NCBI GenBank assembly: GCA_030770425.1
Contig: JASJFT010000025.1
Coordinates: 186,001-250,000, forward strand
DNA: 64,000 bases
Reading direction: 5' to 3'
Source of the DNA: Darksidea phi
Taxonomy: Eukaryota > Ascomycota > Dothideomycetes > Pleosporales > Lentitheciaceae
The translations under genes were made by a program, and so were the position numbers. The notes beneath the pieces were generated by a model. That model ran no database searches. It was not told where the DNA came from and saw only the letters and a list, made by a program, of their open reading frames with translations. How positions within the stretch are numbered: the first letter of the stretch is position 1; each line of letters starts with the position of its first letter. Below, one piece after another: positions 19,861 to 31,049 of the stretch.

Positions 19861-20804
19861 TACTCGGAACCGTAGTGCAATCCTCCTGTCATCAGCACGA
19901 AACCCAATCCAAACTTTTCCCACTTGGGGAGTTGGACCTCTCGTAGCATGCATATGGGTAGAAGTAGAATAATGCTGTCTGTAACTGTATTCATTACGCC
20001 GGAAAATACATTAACCTTTGACCATTCGATGCATGAACCGTGGGTAATGCTTAAATCCCAGAGCTTTTCGAGTGGCTGGCAAGCGAACAGCCAGTGAAAT
20101 GACCCGATGAGACTATACAATACTACTACTGGGATAGTGGCATAGATGGCCCTTTTGGGCTTTTGTGGCCAGGACCGTAGGAAGAGGAGCAAGATCGATG
20201 CCTTGCTAAGCATGATCGAAAGGCCGTAGAATGTTACGCATATTGCAGCAAACTAAATAGCTTCCATTAGCTAGCGCATCCTATGCATACGGTATGGAGG
20301 ACCGAGGGGTCTCCCTACTTTGAGGAATTTGCCATTGAATGTGGAAAATGGGACGTCCCATAAATGGCGTCCCAATCCGTAGCGAATAACTGGGCCCAAT
20401 TAACCGACTATAAAATGCGCTAGGGGAACGATGGACTTACGTAGAATTTGTACAGTGGACGATGCGCACGCTAAAAGCTGAAAGCAAGATAAACTTAGAT
20501 AGGCGCATACACAAAACTATGGGAAACCAACCCATGCAAAAACGATCGTGTCTAAAAATTAGCTGAATTTGTTTATACTAAGATTGAAACGCGTACAGTC
20601 GTCAACTCCTACGGACCGTATAATTAGGCCTGTTGTGTAAAGCCGCAGAATTACAAAAGTGGCTGAGACGGAAGTTAAGACGATGTTCGCAATCAGGGGA
20701 ATATGCTGAAGAGACGGTGGATTGATGAAGTTCGGTGTAACTCCTGGTGGTGGTTGAACCACACCGACGTTTTCCTCTCGCAGCCAGAGGTCAAAAAGCG
20801 GCAT
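19854..20804 (-). pseudogene. Fungal-rhodopsin-family 7TM gene, 3' truncated
   Basis: Minus strand from ATG 20804. The first exon encodes an N-terminal TM (IPLIANIVLTSVSATFVILR, then LYTTGL and RSVGVDD) and ends at a GTACGC donor near 20596. A further coding block (about 20300-20385) reads YGLGRHLWDVPFSTFNGKFL, the signature of the fungal rhodopsin domain. The third block (20250-19866) gives MLSKASILLLFLRSWPQ, LFACQPLEKLWDL and NTVTDSIILLLPICMLREVQ. It stops after LGFVLMTGGL, where telomere-like repeats begin. The last one or two TM segments and the tail are missing (intact relatives are about 350-420 aa). Intact paralogues lie at 23.6 and 31-32.6 kb. Confidence 0.8.
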
Positions 20805-21306
20805 TACGCCGGGAAGAATGTGGAAGATGTGTTAACGTTTGAAAAGACTAGCAAAAATAGTGCGATAGACAACTTAACATGAGTACCCACTGAAGGCAAA
20901 GTAGCACCAGCTGTGGTCCATGGGATCGGATATAACGGGGCGCAGCGACATTTTCGCTCACGAATTTTTCTTCACGGCTTGGCGATTCAGCTGTCAAATT
21001 GTTCAGGTCGCCAGAACAGCGAAACCGCCCGTAGCGTAGCATGAATGGTGGTTATGGATAAGGTTTGAATAGTGCGAGAGGGAGCGGCCTGCCAATGCGT
21101 GTTCTGCAGACAGCCTTTTGGCATCTTCAGGGTGTACGCACAACGGCTCGCACACCTGTAGCATAAAGTAAAATCTCAACCAATAGGAGCGCCGGAAACT
21201 GCTGATCAACCCCTTGCGATTCGTTCAAACCGACATTCACGCTACAGGGATACGACCCGATGTAAGGAGACCCTGTGGCGCAATGCCCCAGTGCTCCGGC
21301 ACCGAG
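20805..21306. other. Gene-free spacer
   Basis: 500 bp between the truncated rhodopsin-family gene and a second fragment of the same family. No feature seen. Confidence 0.4.
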
Positions 21307-21573
21307 TCATCGCTTCCCCGTAAACTCTATATACTTAACCCTGGAAATTTCCCCACAAATTCTTTTCAACCCGTTCTCCTCCCCAACTGTCCACCGAACC
21401 GGTGGAAGAATGCACTGTGCACCAGGGACGTTATCCCAAAGTGCTCGAATTGGCCGACAAGTACAGAATGCAAAAGCTTCAGTAGCAGCTAATGCTACAG
21501 TTTGCGGGGAAGGCTGAACCAGTTCCCGCACACTAGACCCGTTGCCCAGCTCTCTGCAGAATATAATCAGCAA
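21307..21573 (-). pseudogene. Fragment of a fungal-rhodopsin-family gene
   Basis: The minus-strand frame contains FCTCRPIRALWDNVPGAQCI, matching the conserved loop of this family. Compare LLQCHPIRTFWEYVPDGVCW in the intact gene at 23.6 kb. The sequence on either side does not continue the domain, so this is a decayed fragment. Confidence 0.5.
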
Positions 21574-23586
21574 CTGCGTAATTAACCGATTTCTGGTTTC
21601 GGTGGTTCGCCCACACAGCCAAAAAAAATCCCCGGGTGGCGGGAATAGCTTGTGACAATTCTTGTCTAAGCCTGGCTCATAGGAAGCCGCCTAACTTTCG
21701 CGACTTGCACAATTCGACTTAGGAGGGGCCAAGTCACAAAAGTGGCGTCCGTTAGCGGGTAAAGGAAATGTGGCGGGGACCCGGCTTGTGTTCTCGGCGG
21801 GAGTCCGAGAGCTTATGGAGGGAGGGGGTTGGATTTCCGATCAAGCATGCTCATGAAACCTCGTAAGTTGTCGAACAGTTTGAAGCGCGGGCGATTCATG
21901 TCTCCAGCCGCTTTTCGTGCTGTATCAGCCACATAGTTGTTTCTTTTCGCGTGGCGCCCCTGCACACATGCGCAACGAATTGGCACATGTCAGTTGCCAA
22001 ACTTGATTATGACGCTGGACAGATGGCAGCTCCTGTACGTATATAGTAGATAAAAGTGCGCAACGAGCTTCACACAGACTTTTTCAAGGGTGTAACATAT
22101 TCTCTATAGAATCAATCCTCTAGAGCTAGGGGTTAGTTAATGGAGCATTTTCTGATCATGTTCTGTTGACAACTTCCTGCTAACCGCTCATGGATGAGCC
22201 TAGTGCCCCTCGCCACATTCCACTTGCAGGCCCCCGCAAATCCGACTTGGCGCAAGAGGTCCCAGTGCCGCGGCCCCATTTCCCGAATCGTGAACGTAAT
22301 TTAAGAGGCTGTGTCTGACAGGCGCTAGCAGGCCGGCTCGTTCGACTATACAGGTAGCATGATTCGACTCCCGCACCGAGGGGAGGGGGTATGCTCGAAC
22401 ATCGGGCGATTCCGCGGAGTATACGACGTACCGTGTTCTCCGCCACAAAGCCACATAACTTTCTCGGGTGAACGCGAAGCGTACCTGTTGGCCACTCGAT
22501 GGCTTTGGCTTCATATAGATACATGCCCCTGCCAACAATGCGCCACAATTGCAAAACTCAATGGGCTGTACGAATCCTCCGAAAAGTAACGAAGACACAG
22601 ATCGCCCCAAACCTCCACCAAGTCCCAGAATCTCCACCGGCAAACGAAAGTTGCCCGTACCCCTGACATTGTGGTGTTGTCAGTTTCAGGGCAGGTAGCC
22701 ATTGCGATAAGGTACCAAGCCGCGCACCCCGCATTTCGCTGATGTAGGCGGTTCTGCTTATTGTGACGTGCAGTAGTGCTATGTCTCTCCCGCCAATAAA
22801 TCGAATCGCCGAGGAAACTGCCCTCCCGTTCATTTTCAGCAGCCGCAAGTTCAAAGATGATGGGGGTTCACGACACAATCCTGCTACAAGAACGAACACA
22901 AAAGCAGCAATCAGTGAAACTGCGGCTTCACACCCGTATTCCTAAAGTAAACTTTTGATTTAAGAAATCTATCAAGGCTATATCATACAATTATCCCGAT
23001 TCTTCCTGGGCTCTTGTCTACAAGAGAATGATTCGTCTGTTTACTTTCCTATATTTGTCTCACTTCTCGCAGTTCCGTTTGCTAGCTTACATCTCACCAA
23101 TAGGATTGTCTGCCGAATCGTGCCGTCTTGTCGACAATATAAGTCGTGGCTTACTACATCAGCAAGCCACCTGCCGCACTTGGCATTATAGTGACGTGGC
23201 TGACTCTGCATAAAGCAGCGTTCTGCACATTATGGGCACTCATCCAAGATAGCCACCCGGTAAGAACCGGCATTCTGTGAGCCAGAAACGCCATGTCTTG
23301 CTTCCCCGGAGCCAATACAGAGTTCTAGGTACGCTCAATCACCACGGGCGGCGTGCGCCAGCGATACGCCATTCATGCGGTCAAAACAGCTAGAGTTTAC
23401 TCCTTTGATAGCGGCGACGCGTAATTGAAAAGCTCAGACTTGCACCGGCAATTTCTCCTGGACGCTATTATACTGCCTTCCTTCCGAGGTTCTGCGGCTC
23501 CTTAAACCTCTTAAATCGAAACGACATATCTAGGGCGGGATTTCCTATCCCCCACGCAAATTTGAATCTTCAGTACGCCTTGCAGC
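21574..23586. other. Gene-free region upstream of the intact rhodopsin-family gene
   Basis: 2 kb with only short, domain-less open frames on both strands. A T-arm-like GATTCGACTCCC near 22360 has no matching tRNA body. The last few hundred bases should hold the promoter of the 23587 gene. Confidence 0.45.
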
Positions 23587-24750
23587 ATGACTGGGGATGC
23601 GCCCCCAGCGGATGGGAACATCTCAACCGCTATGCCAGGAGCTATAGCTATTTCTGTACTCTTTGCACTGGCATTTCTTCTCTACGCGATACGCATGTAC
23701 ACTCGAATTCGTCCCACTTTTCAGCTAAGCTCTGCTGATTATATCGTCTCGATTGCTTTTGTAAGGACCTGTGGTAGATGCATTGTAAGAGATATGCTAA
23801 TATTCCCAATAGGTATGCGAATTGACCGCATTTATCGGCTCCATAATTGCCATCTGCTATGGCTTCGGACGCTATACCTACTATATCTCGGACGCCAATC
23901 AAACCAAAATCCTCAAATGCGTATATGCGGTCGCATTAACGGGTGGTTGGGCCTGTCCCATTGCGAGAATATCAATTGGCACTATGCTGCTCCGCTTCCA
24001 ATTAACCACGGCACGGAAAGTGTTGCTATGGATTTTGATGTCCATCCAGCTCCTTTTCGTACTCGGGTATGGCCTTGTCATGCTCCTTCAGTGCCACCCA
24101 ATCCGGACCTTCTGGGAATATGTACCGGATGGGGTTTGTTGGAGTAATGAACAGTCACGGATTTTTGGCCGTACAAATACAAGTAAGTTTTCAGTTGAGA
24201 TTATGATAGTAGGTGCTAACCTAGATAAGCGATTGGAATGCTCAGCGATCTTGTCTTTGCTATCCTGCCGTTATTTTTCATCTGGACCCTGAACCGGCCC
24301 GTCATAGAGCGAGTACTCATGTCTATCCTCATGGGCTTCGGAGTTACTGCAGCTACGGCCGGAGCAATAAAGCTTTATTACATTGGAACCTGGAAGTTTG
24401 GAGAACAGGGCCTCAATGAAACGGTAGCAATGTATATGTGGTTTAGGGTCGAAGAGATCTGCCTGGTTGCTTCGGCTTGTACACCGTTCCTCAAGCAACC
24501 TATCGAGCATCTGCTCAACCGAACCGACCTGCCGAAGTTTGGTTTCGTTACCATTAGCTTGAAATCGCTTCGCTCCCAAGAGCGGCGAAATACAGCAACG
24601 AATGCCTCGAAAGGAGAGTCTTCTACTCAGGAACATTCGACGAAATATGCTAGCACAGAGACCCCTATGAACTCTGTGGTTAAAGAAGATTGCAGTGGCG
24701 ACGGGGTGGAAGTCGTACGACAAGAGATGGACATTATGGAACAAGTTTAA
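23587..24750 (+). CDS. Fungal-rhodopsin-family 7TM membrane protein
   Basis: Three exons: 23587-23760, 23813-24182 and 24230-24750 (354 aa). Introns of 52 nt (GTAAGG..CAATAG) and 47 nt (GTAAGT, branch GCTAAC, acceptor AAG) restore the frame. Helices include AIAISVLFALAFLLYAIRMY, LTAFIGSIIAICYGFGRY, VLLWILMSIQLLFVLGYGLV, then IGMLSDLVFAILPLFFIW and ILMGFGVTAATAGAIKLY. The family loop CHPIRTFWEYVPDGVCW is present. The C-terminal 80 residues are a soluble Ser/Glu-rich tail. This large Pezizomycotina family (Pth11-like/SAT4-like integral membrane proteins) is mostly uncharacterised; some members act as non-canonical GPCRs in surface sensing. No CFEM domain is present. Confidence 0.88.
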
Positions 24751-25194
24751 GTGTTTCTCCGTCGGGGCACCGACCGTCTAGTCTTTGATCAGAATCCCAT
24801 CGTTCATCGCAAAAGTCGTCATGTTCGGCCATCTGTACTTGGACCTTTCCGCTCTGTTGGCGCATGGGTATTGGAGTACTAGAGTGTCGTGGTGTCGCGG
24901 TCATGACCTTCGCGTAACAAGTTCAATCAACCTGCTGATGTAGTGTCTTCGGGCAAACATGTTTTCGTTGAGGAATTGGGTTCCAATAGGTCTTGGGTTA
25001 GGGGAAACAAACGACCAATCCTATCCCTTCACCCCTTTCCGTTCTTTTCAGTCAGGTTGTCAATTTCTAGTTACTCAGCTCCGGAAGAAGAAGACCAGAA
25101 TTTTTCACTACGCTTTCATTTATCAGGCCTGTCCAGTCATTCCTCTCGGAGGCTATTGTTCATTAAATTACTATAATCACTACGCGTTAGATCT
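24751..25194. other. Intergenic, nothing recognised
   Basis: 440 bp downstream of the 7TM gene. No domain-bearing frame. Confidence 0.4.
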
Positions 25195-25545
25195 TTATGC
25201 GGCAGTAGCAACTTGCCAAGTCTTAAGTCCATATTCGAAAATCGTCGACTTCCCGCAGGCAAGCAAATGACTCATTGTACCATCCAGCTCAAAGTATTCA
25301 GTAGGCCAAGTGTGCTCCCTCCGCCAATAATCAATAGGATCCTTGATGCTACATGGTAACCTCTTTCGACCCGCCGGTCTCGCAGCAGTAAATTTGGCGG
25401 GAGATGCTTGCGTTCGCTTCGGGAGGGGTGCGGTTGTGATGTCTTCGGCTTCGCACGATCGTTTCTTGCCCCTGAGCTCCGGAGAGGCGGGTTGATCCTG
25501 TAGAAACTCAGCTTGAATCGCTGTATCGAGGGGACGACACGGCAT
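25195..25545 (-). pseudogene. Fragment of a dispersed Dothideomycete gene family
   Basis: Minus frame from ATG 25545, 116 codons. It contains KDPIDYWRREHTWPTEYFEL followed by MSHLLACGKS. This resembles the conserved D-x2-D-Y-W-x(5)-W-P-x-E-Y-F ... M-N-H-L-L-A-x-K-K-S block that I recall from a high-copy family of uncharacterised proteins in Dothideomycetes. Where that family continues with a Ser/Lys-rich segment, this copy diverges and stops. It is probably a decayed copy; a short real gene cannot be excluded. Confidence 0.45.
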
Positions 25546-26539
25546 CACATACCCTTTCTCACAACATTCTCTGCTTCACGGCGAGAGACCTTCGATGTTC
25601 AGTGTATCCGCCAGCCGCAGGGTTGAGGCGTAAACTCCTACGGGGAGGTTTACTGACACCTTGAGAACATTGCCCTTCTTATATAGGAACTGTAAGATGC
25701 CCTTACCGCAGAACTTGTTCCATCCTGTATCTAGTAATTACCTATTGTTTTATCAAGCCTTACTCTTCCCAGCAGACTCTACCTCTTGCTGCCTTAGTAA
25801 CAACACTGGCGATCCCGCCACTCATACCCAGAGAACAACCCGCTAGTCTTCCACAACGTGTACTCCTCCTAGCACTCTTTAGAAGAATCGGTCAGTATAT
25901 GGTTCAGGGTCTTCACAACGTGTTCTACCGGCACTTGCGACAGAAGAATCCATGCAATTGAGTATTCCTGTGGGCACGTAAAGATCGGCTACTGCATCAT
26001 CCCAATATTACACCCATGTAATACGCCCTTCTTTAGGAAGATATGTCTTAGTATGCTAGTAGAACTACAGCAGAATTTAATTGTTGCGAGGTAGTATAGT
26101 GGTTTACGCGGAAGGGATGGTTACTTGGGAGGTGAGGGAGAGGACAGGTTGAGTTATGTTTGGTCAATGAAAGAAGAGAAGAGACGATGTGTATATGGGT
26201 GGAAGAGCGGTTTCCTTGTTCTTGATAGAGATGAATGTATTGAACAATGAAATAAGTGGCCTAACATATACTGCCCCGGTTCCGATATGCTGTGCGGATC
26301 GGCACTAGGGTGCGGGCCGCAGGGGCCTGAACTAAATTTGGGCATTCCCGTATACAGCCATTGCAAAGTTAACGGTTGGAGGTGTGGTGACTGTACAGGC
26401 TTGATTCATGCCGAGACAGGTTGCGTGATCTTCAGGCCCGACTTTTTCCATCTGTACACGTTCAACAACATGAGTTGCAGGTTGATGATTCACGTACCCG
26501 AGCTATTTCCCCACCATTAACTGCCCATGCGAACTATAC
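25546..26539. other. Intergenic, nothing recognised
   Basis: 1 kb, A/T-richer than the flanks, with only short frames. The right end is probably the 3' UTR of the ankyrin gene. Confidence 0.4.
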
Positions 26540-28008
26540 TTAGTACTTGCCCACCCATTCCCACGTCCGCCTGGTAACATGCACACCTCTCACAACTTCC
26601 TGCCTCGTAATATCCTCCTCCAAGAACGTGGGCAAGTCCACAAATTGCGGTAATTTCTGGTCCTCAGCCCCAAGCGAGATCAGATAATCTACGATCCACT
26701 GCGCCGCACCCGACTTGGCCCTGAAGATGGGGAGTTGGTATTGAGCACGGTACCCATCGTTGAGCGGAACACCGGCATCGACCAACAACGAGATGATTGT
26801 TGGGTTCTTGGCCACGATGGCTTTCCGAAGGGCTGCCTTACCAGCCTCGCCGCCTTCTCGCTTGGGCAAGTCTGCGTCTCTGGATAGAAGCAGTTTGACA
26901 ACGCGCGCCTGTCCCGCTTTGGCGGCGCTTTGAAGAGCTCTTATAGGGTCGGCTCCGTGTTCAAGGAGGAGCTTGACCACTTCTTCCTGTCCGCATCGAG
27001 CTGCGCATCCAATGGGTTGATTGCCGGTCCCAATAGTAGAGTAGTTGACGTCTGCGCCTTGATTAAGCAGAAAACAAACCATTTGAACGTTTCCTTGCGC
27101 CGCGGCAACGCTAAGCGTGCCCATCTCAGCCGGAAGATTGGGCCATGGATATGAGTTTACGTTTATGCCGCTGTGTAGCAGCATCTGTACAACGCTTGTT
27201 CGGTCGTGACGGACCGCTTCCCAAAGCATTTCGTCGCCTAGCCCGGGGAAATGGGATACATCTTTGCCTATTGTTTGGAATAGTAGTTGGATGAGATGCA
27301 AGTGGCCGCCTCGAGCTCCAGCTACGATCGCTCGAAGATACTCGGGTTCTGTAGGAGGCAGTCGGTACTTGGGCTCGAGGAGCAAGCGAACGATATCCTC
27401 GTGGCCTCTCAGGACAGCGACTTGCAATGCGCTTCCCGTATGCCTTGTGTAAAAAAATCTGCCATAACGCCTCCCATCCGTCGCTGGTTCCACCCAGTCC
27501 CAATCTACCTCACCTTTCTCTTCGATGTGTATCAAGTGAGGATCGGCGCCATGATGCAGGAGATGGCGAACAATATGAAGATGACCCCAGGCAGCAGCGA
27601 GCGGTAAAGGTCGGCCGAAATATGGGTTTAGGCCATTCACATCCGCCACCAGAGGAGACTGGCTAGCCTGTAGAAACTCGACGAGATGCTCAACCTTTCC
27701 TGCCTCTGGAGAGCGTGACTTGACCAGATATATCTTGCCTTTAAGTGACGCTGGCATGTCAAATGGCAACCGCTCAAAAGCTGGGTCCTCGATGTCCACG
27801 ACCTGGCTGACACAAATGGCTTGTAGGATGGCAGCATTGAAAGAACCTACACGCGGTGGTTAGAGAGATAGTGACAGCGGTTATAAATTGGCGATGACTT
27901 ACGATTGACCGACCGAAGCAAAACAGCTTTGTAGATTCCGGTGGACATGACCAGATGTTCCACGATCCGGCAGAATAGTTCAACAGGAAATGCCTCGAGG
28001 AGATTCAT
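26540..28008 (-). CDS. Ankyrin-repeat protein with short F-box-like N terminus
   Basis: Two exons on the minus strand: 28008-27903 and 27846-26540 (470 aa). The 56-nt intron is at 27847-27902 (GTAAGT..TGTAG). The join gives MNLLEAFPVELFCRIVEHLV, an F-box-like start found on many fungal ankyrin proteins. It is followed by about eight ankyrin units, e.g. PLPLAAAWGHLHIVRHLLHH, ALQVAVLRGHEDIVRLLLEP and PIGCAARCGQEEVVKLLLEH. The C terminus has a short tail ending in RTWEWVGKY. Ankyrin arrays are protein-binding scaffolds. An F-box would imply coupling to a ubiquitin ligase, but the target is unknown. An open-frame start 70 codons in (27799) is GTG and not the true start. Confidence 0.85.
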
Positions 28009-28279
28009 CTTAGCAAAGTGTTGTGTGAGAGTGTATTGTGCGAGAGTCGAATTGGGTATATGTTGGTGTTACAAGAGAGGTGCGAAACCGGGCTCATAAC
28101 ATGTTAGTATAGGGCAGAGTAAGTACCTAATGGGTTAATCTATGTACTGAACTCAGGGCCTTATATGCCGAAGGGCACAAGGCCCGTGCTCAAACAGAGT
28201 GAATGGAGTCCTATATATGATAGGGTTCCCTAGCTAACAGACCCCCTGGATCCCATGCATGAATGCATTCAGTACAAAC

Positions 28280-28476
28280 CTGCAGCCGCTTCCAAGAGAG
28301 AGTCCTGTGCTGTCACTGAGATGTCGCTGGGTATGCCAAAGTGCTTGTACCAATCGAACTTATATTGATCGAGCTCCTCGTCGCAGTCCGAATGGTATTC
28401 AAGAAATATATCCTCTTCGTATCGCGTGAATGGAACCTCCTACCATAGGAGATCCTCAAGCTCGTCCTCCCTAGAA
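28280..28476 (-). pseudogene. Coding-like fragment with internal stop
   Basis: The minus strand reads REDELEDLLW-stop-EVPFTRYEEDIFLEYHSD, then CDEELDQYKFDWYKHFGIPS and DISVTAQDSLLEAAAG. The even acidic composition and regular phrasing look like a real protein broken by a TAG near the start; a GTAGGA donor at the stop is an alternative. No ATG is upstream. The family was not recognised. Confidence 0.4.
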
Positions 28477-30138
28477 AAACCCCGAGCTAGTGAGTTTTCT
28501 TAGACGTACGTATATGAATATCAACAGATATATTACATCAGTTCAGGTTTCGAAGGCTAGTAGATTTAATAAGAAGACTGTGTGCAGCATTTATTACTAA
28601 GGCATTAGGCAGGAAAAAAGTCATTTTGCTATATTCTTATGCCATAAGTAACGTCGAACTAAAAAGAAAGTGACAAAATGCGCCTACGCCTGAAAGTACA
28701 CTTACACCGTCCGCTGTGCAAATGTTATACACCATGCATACTCCTATATAACAAATACGAGTCGAAATGAGGAGACCCGTTTCTACAACACCCCCGTTGC
28801 GTCGCCGCGCCGCTTCCTGTGTTTCTACTCGAAGACGGGAGCAGCAGTAAATCTGCCCTGCGATCCCGGCGCCTGCTTTGGGACGATGATGATCTCAAAT
28901 TGTGCTTCAACCTGAGCGCAAAACAAACGGAAGCTGTTCTATAGTCGAGTCCTTGGTTGACAGTACTTGTGCTGAATGTTACGGGTTTGGAGTGATGGAG
29001 GTGACGGTCCATTTCAGCCGGCATATGTATGTTCAAACACAATTAGAGCCAAGACTAGAAACGGAGCATACCGTTGTAACGAACGTGGTTTCAGGAAGTC
29101 AAACAATGTGGACGAAGCTCTCGGTTATGCTCCGCGGACGAAGAATGACTAATTATCTTATTTCTGCTGTATTAATAGCAGGCTACTTGAACTTTGTACC
29201 AAACCCCTGCGCAAATCGTCGTCAGGGTACCCTTAATGTTAACTACAGGTATTGCCCTTGCAGAAAAAATAGGCTCTACATGTATGAGGGGCAACCCTGC
29301 TTGTCGGTCCGATCGTTCTATTAAAACGGGTTAACGGGTGCTAATTACAAGAAGGGTTTTGGAACAGTTTTAGAAGGGTCTCACGTTTCTCCACAGACCC
29401 ACTTACCCCGGTTATTGCTATATTTAAGCCCGATATTACAAAACTTAAGCTTTAATTGCAGTACCTACGAAGGAATGCGACAGAGAGATGACGTACTGCA
29501 GAATACGAAACTGCGTTTGCACAGATGCAAGGACAGAGCCGAACGCTGCAATGCAGAAACACTGCTTTCTAAAGCTAGCCGTTCATGAAAGAGGGGGATG
29601 GCGATTTGAACCACAAGATCAAAGTCCCATTGCGGAGGGTTTCGGCAAGGCACAATCCAGCAAGCTCGATCATGTTCGGAAAACTCGCAAAATCGTGATG
29701 ATTGGCGCGTCGATCAGTCGCTAACCTAAAACACATAATTACACCCGTTGATCTGCCGAACGTAGAAAGCTTGAGCAGAGGTAGGCAACGCTGGCCGGTA
29801 ACAGGACCGGCTCGCAATTGGCGCTCAGAGACTCGCCGTCGTTTCCGTCGAGATATTCTAGAAGGCCACTTTCCTAATTGGCTGCATGGGCTGTGTTCAT
29901 CGAGAACGAAAACCGTGTACCAGGTCACCTGACTGCGCGCCGTCGTGTTTTTCGTGATTCGTATTCGGAGCTTGACACGTAGGGCGCGTGGCGAGCGGGG
30001 TGGAGTTAGGAATGCTTATCCGATAATATAAGTAGGAAACTACCTGTTCCATTGTTTAAGGGTTCCCTCTATCATCTCACATCCTCAGCTCTGAAGATCT
30101 TTCGTGGGGATAATTATCATTAAACTGCGACGGTCACA
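28477..30138. other. Gene-free region
   Basis: 1.7 kb without a supported gene. Frames at 28.9-29.3 kb and 29.5-29.9 kb lack domains. The right end is the promoter and leader of the GFA gene. Confidence 0.4.
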
Positions 30139-30847
30139 ATGGCTGCAACGATTCAGTCTGATTTCGAGCCTCTTACCGGCCATTGCACCTGCAAAGCCAT
30201 CACTTGTACGTAATCCCTGGGTAGGCGTGAGGCCTAACTGCCTATATATTACCAAGATGCCCTTTGGATAGCGTATCGCGATAAACAACCCCACTAACTC
30301 CACTCAACAATCATTAGATACGCTCCGAGCCCCTCCCCTTATAGTCCACTGCTGCCACTGCACATACTGCCAACGCGAAACCGGCAGCGCCTTCGTCCTA
30401 AACGCCTACATCGAGACCTCGAACGTGCTCGTAGGCTTCTCCACGCCCACACCCACACAACCCACCCTCGTCAAGACGCCCTCTGCATCCGGCGTCCCTC
30501 AGCTCGTAGCACGCTGCCCTAACTGCTGGGTCGCACTCTACTCGCACTATGGTAACAACAAATCGGTATCGTTCGTTAGAGTCGGGACTTTGAGTGAGGG
30601 GAGCAGACAGAGGGTGAAGCCGGATGTACATATCTTTACGGGGACGAAAGTGGAGTGGGTGGATCTGAGGGGAGAGGGTGAACGCGGCGCGAAGGTGTTT
30701 GAGGAGTATTATGTTAGGGAGGAGGTTTGGCGTAAAGATGCTCTAGATAGACGAGAAAGGTTGTTGAAGGAGGTGGAGCGACTGGAGGAGGAGGAGTTCG
30801 AACAGATAGCGCAAAAAGTTGCATGTGTTGATGTGGGTTCAAATTGA
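30139..30847 (+). CDS. GFA/CENP-V-type zinc-binding protein
   Basis: Exons 30139-30205 and 30318-30847 (198 aa). The 112-nt intron (30206-30317; GTACGT..TTAG) joins GHCTCKAIT to YTLRAPPLIVHCCHCTYCQR. Zinc ligands are visible as C-x-C (residues about 17-19), C-C-x-C-x2-C followed by QRETGSAFV, and C-x2-C in ARCPNCW. This is the arrangement of the GFA (glutathione-dependent formaldehyde-activating enzyme-like, DUF636) fold. The C-terminal 40 residues are a charged helix (RRERLLKEVERLEEEEFEQI). The family's reaction is generally unproven in fungi; glutathione-adduct handling is the usual suggestion. Confidence 0.88.
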
Positions 30848-31049
30848 GACGACCTGCTGTGGCGATCTAGTAGCTGTGGATCTTTAGTCGGGGGTGAGAA
30901 GGGCGGTTTATTTTGTTTAAGAGCCCAAGAGCTTTCGAAGTCTGGTTCTGCCATCGAACGTATTGAAATTTTACGAGATCTGATTAATAGGATTTGCTTT
31001 ACTCCCAGACATTGTTATTACAAATGCAATCAAACCTGATATGACCTCC

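Noticed and set aside
22320..22400. Possible tRNA (GATTCGACTCCC near 22360)
   Set aside because: T-arm-like sequence only; no D-arm, anticodon stem or pairing acceptor stem around it.
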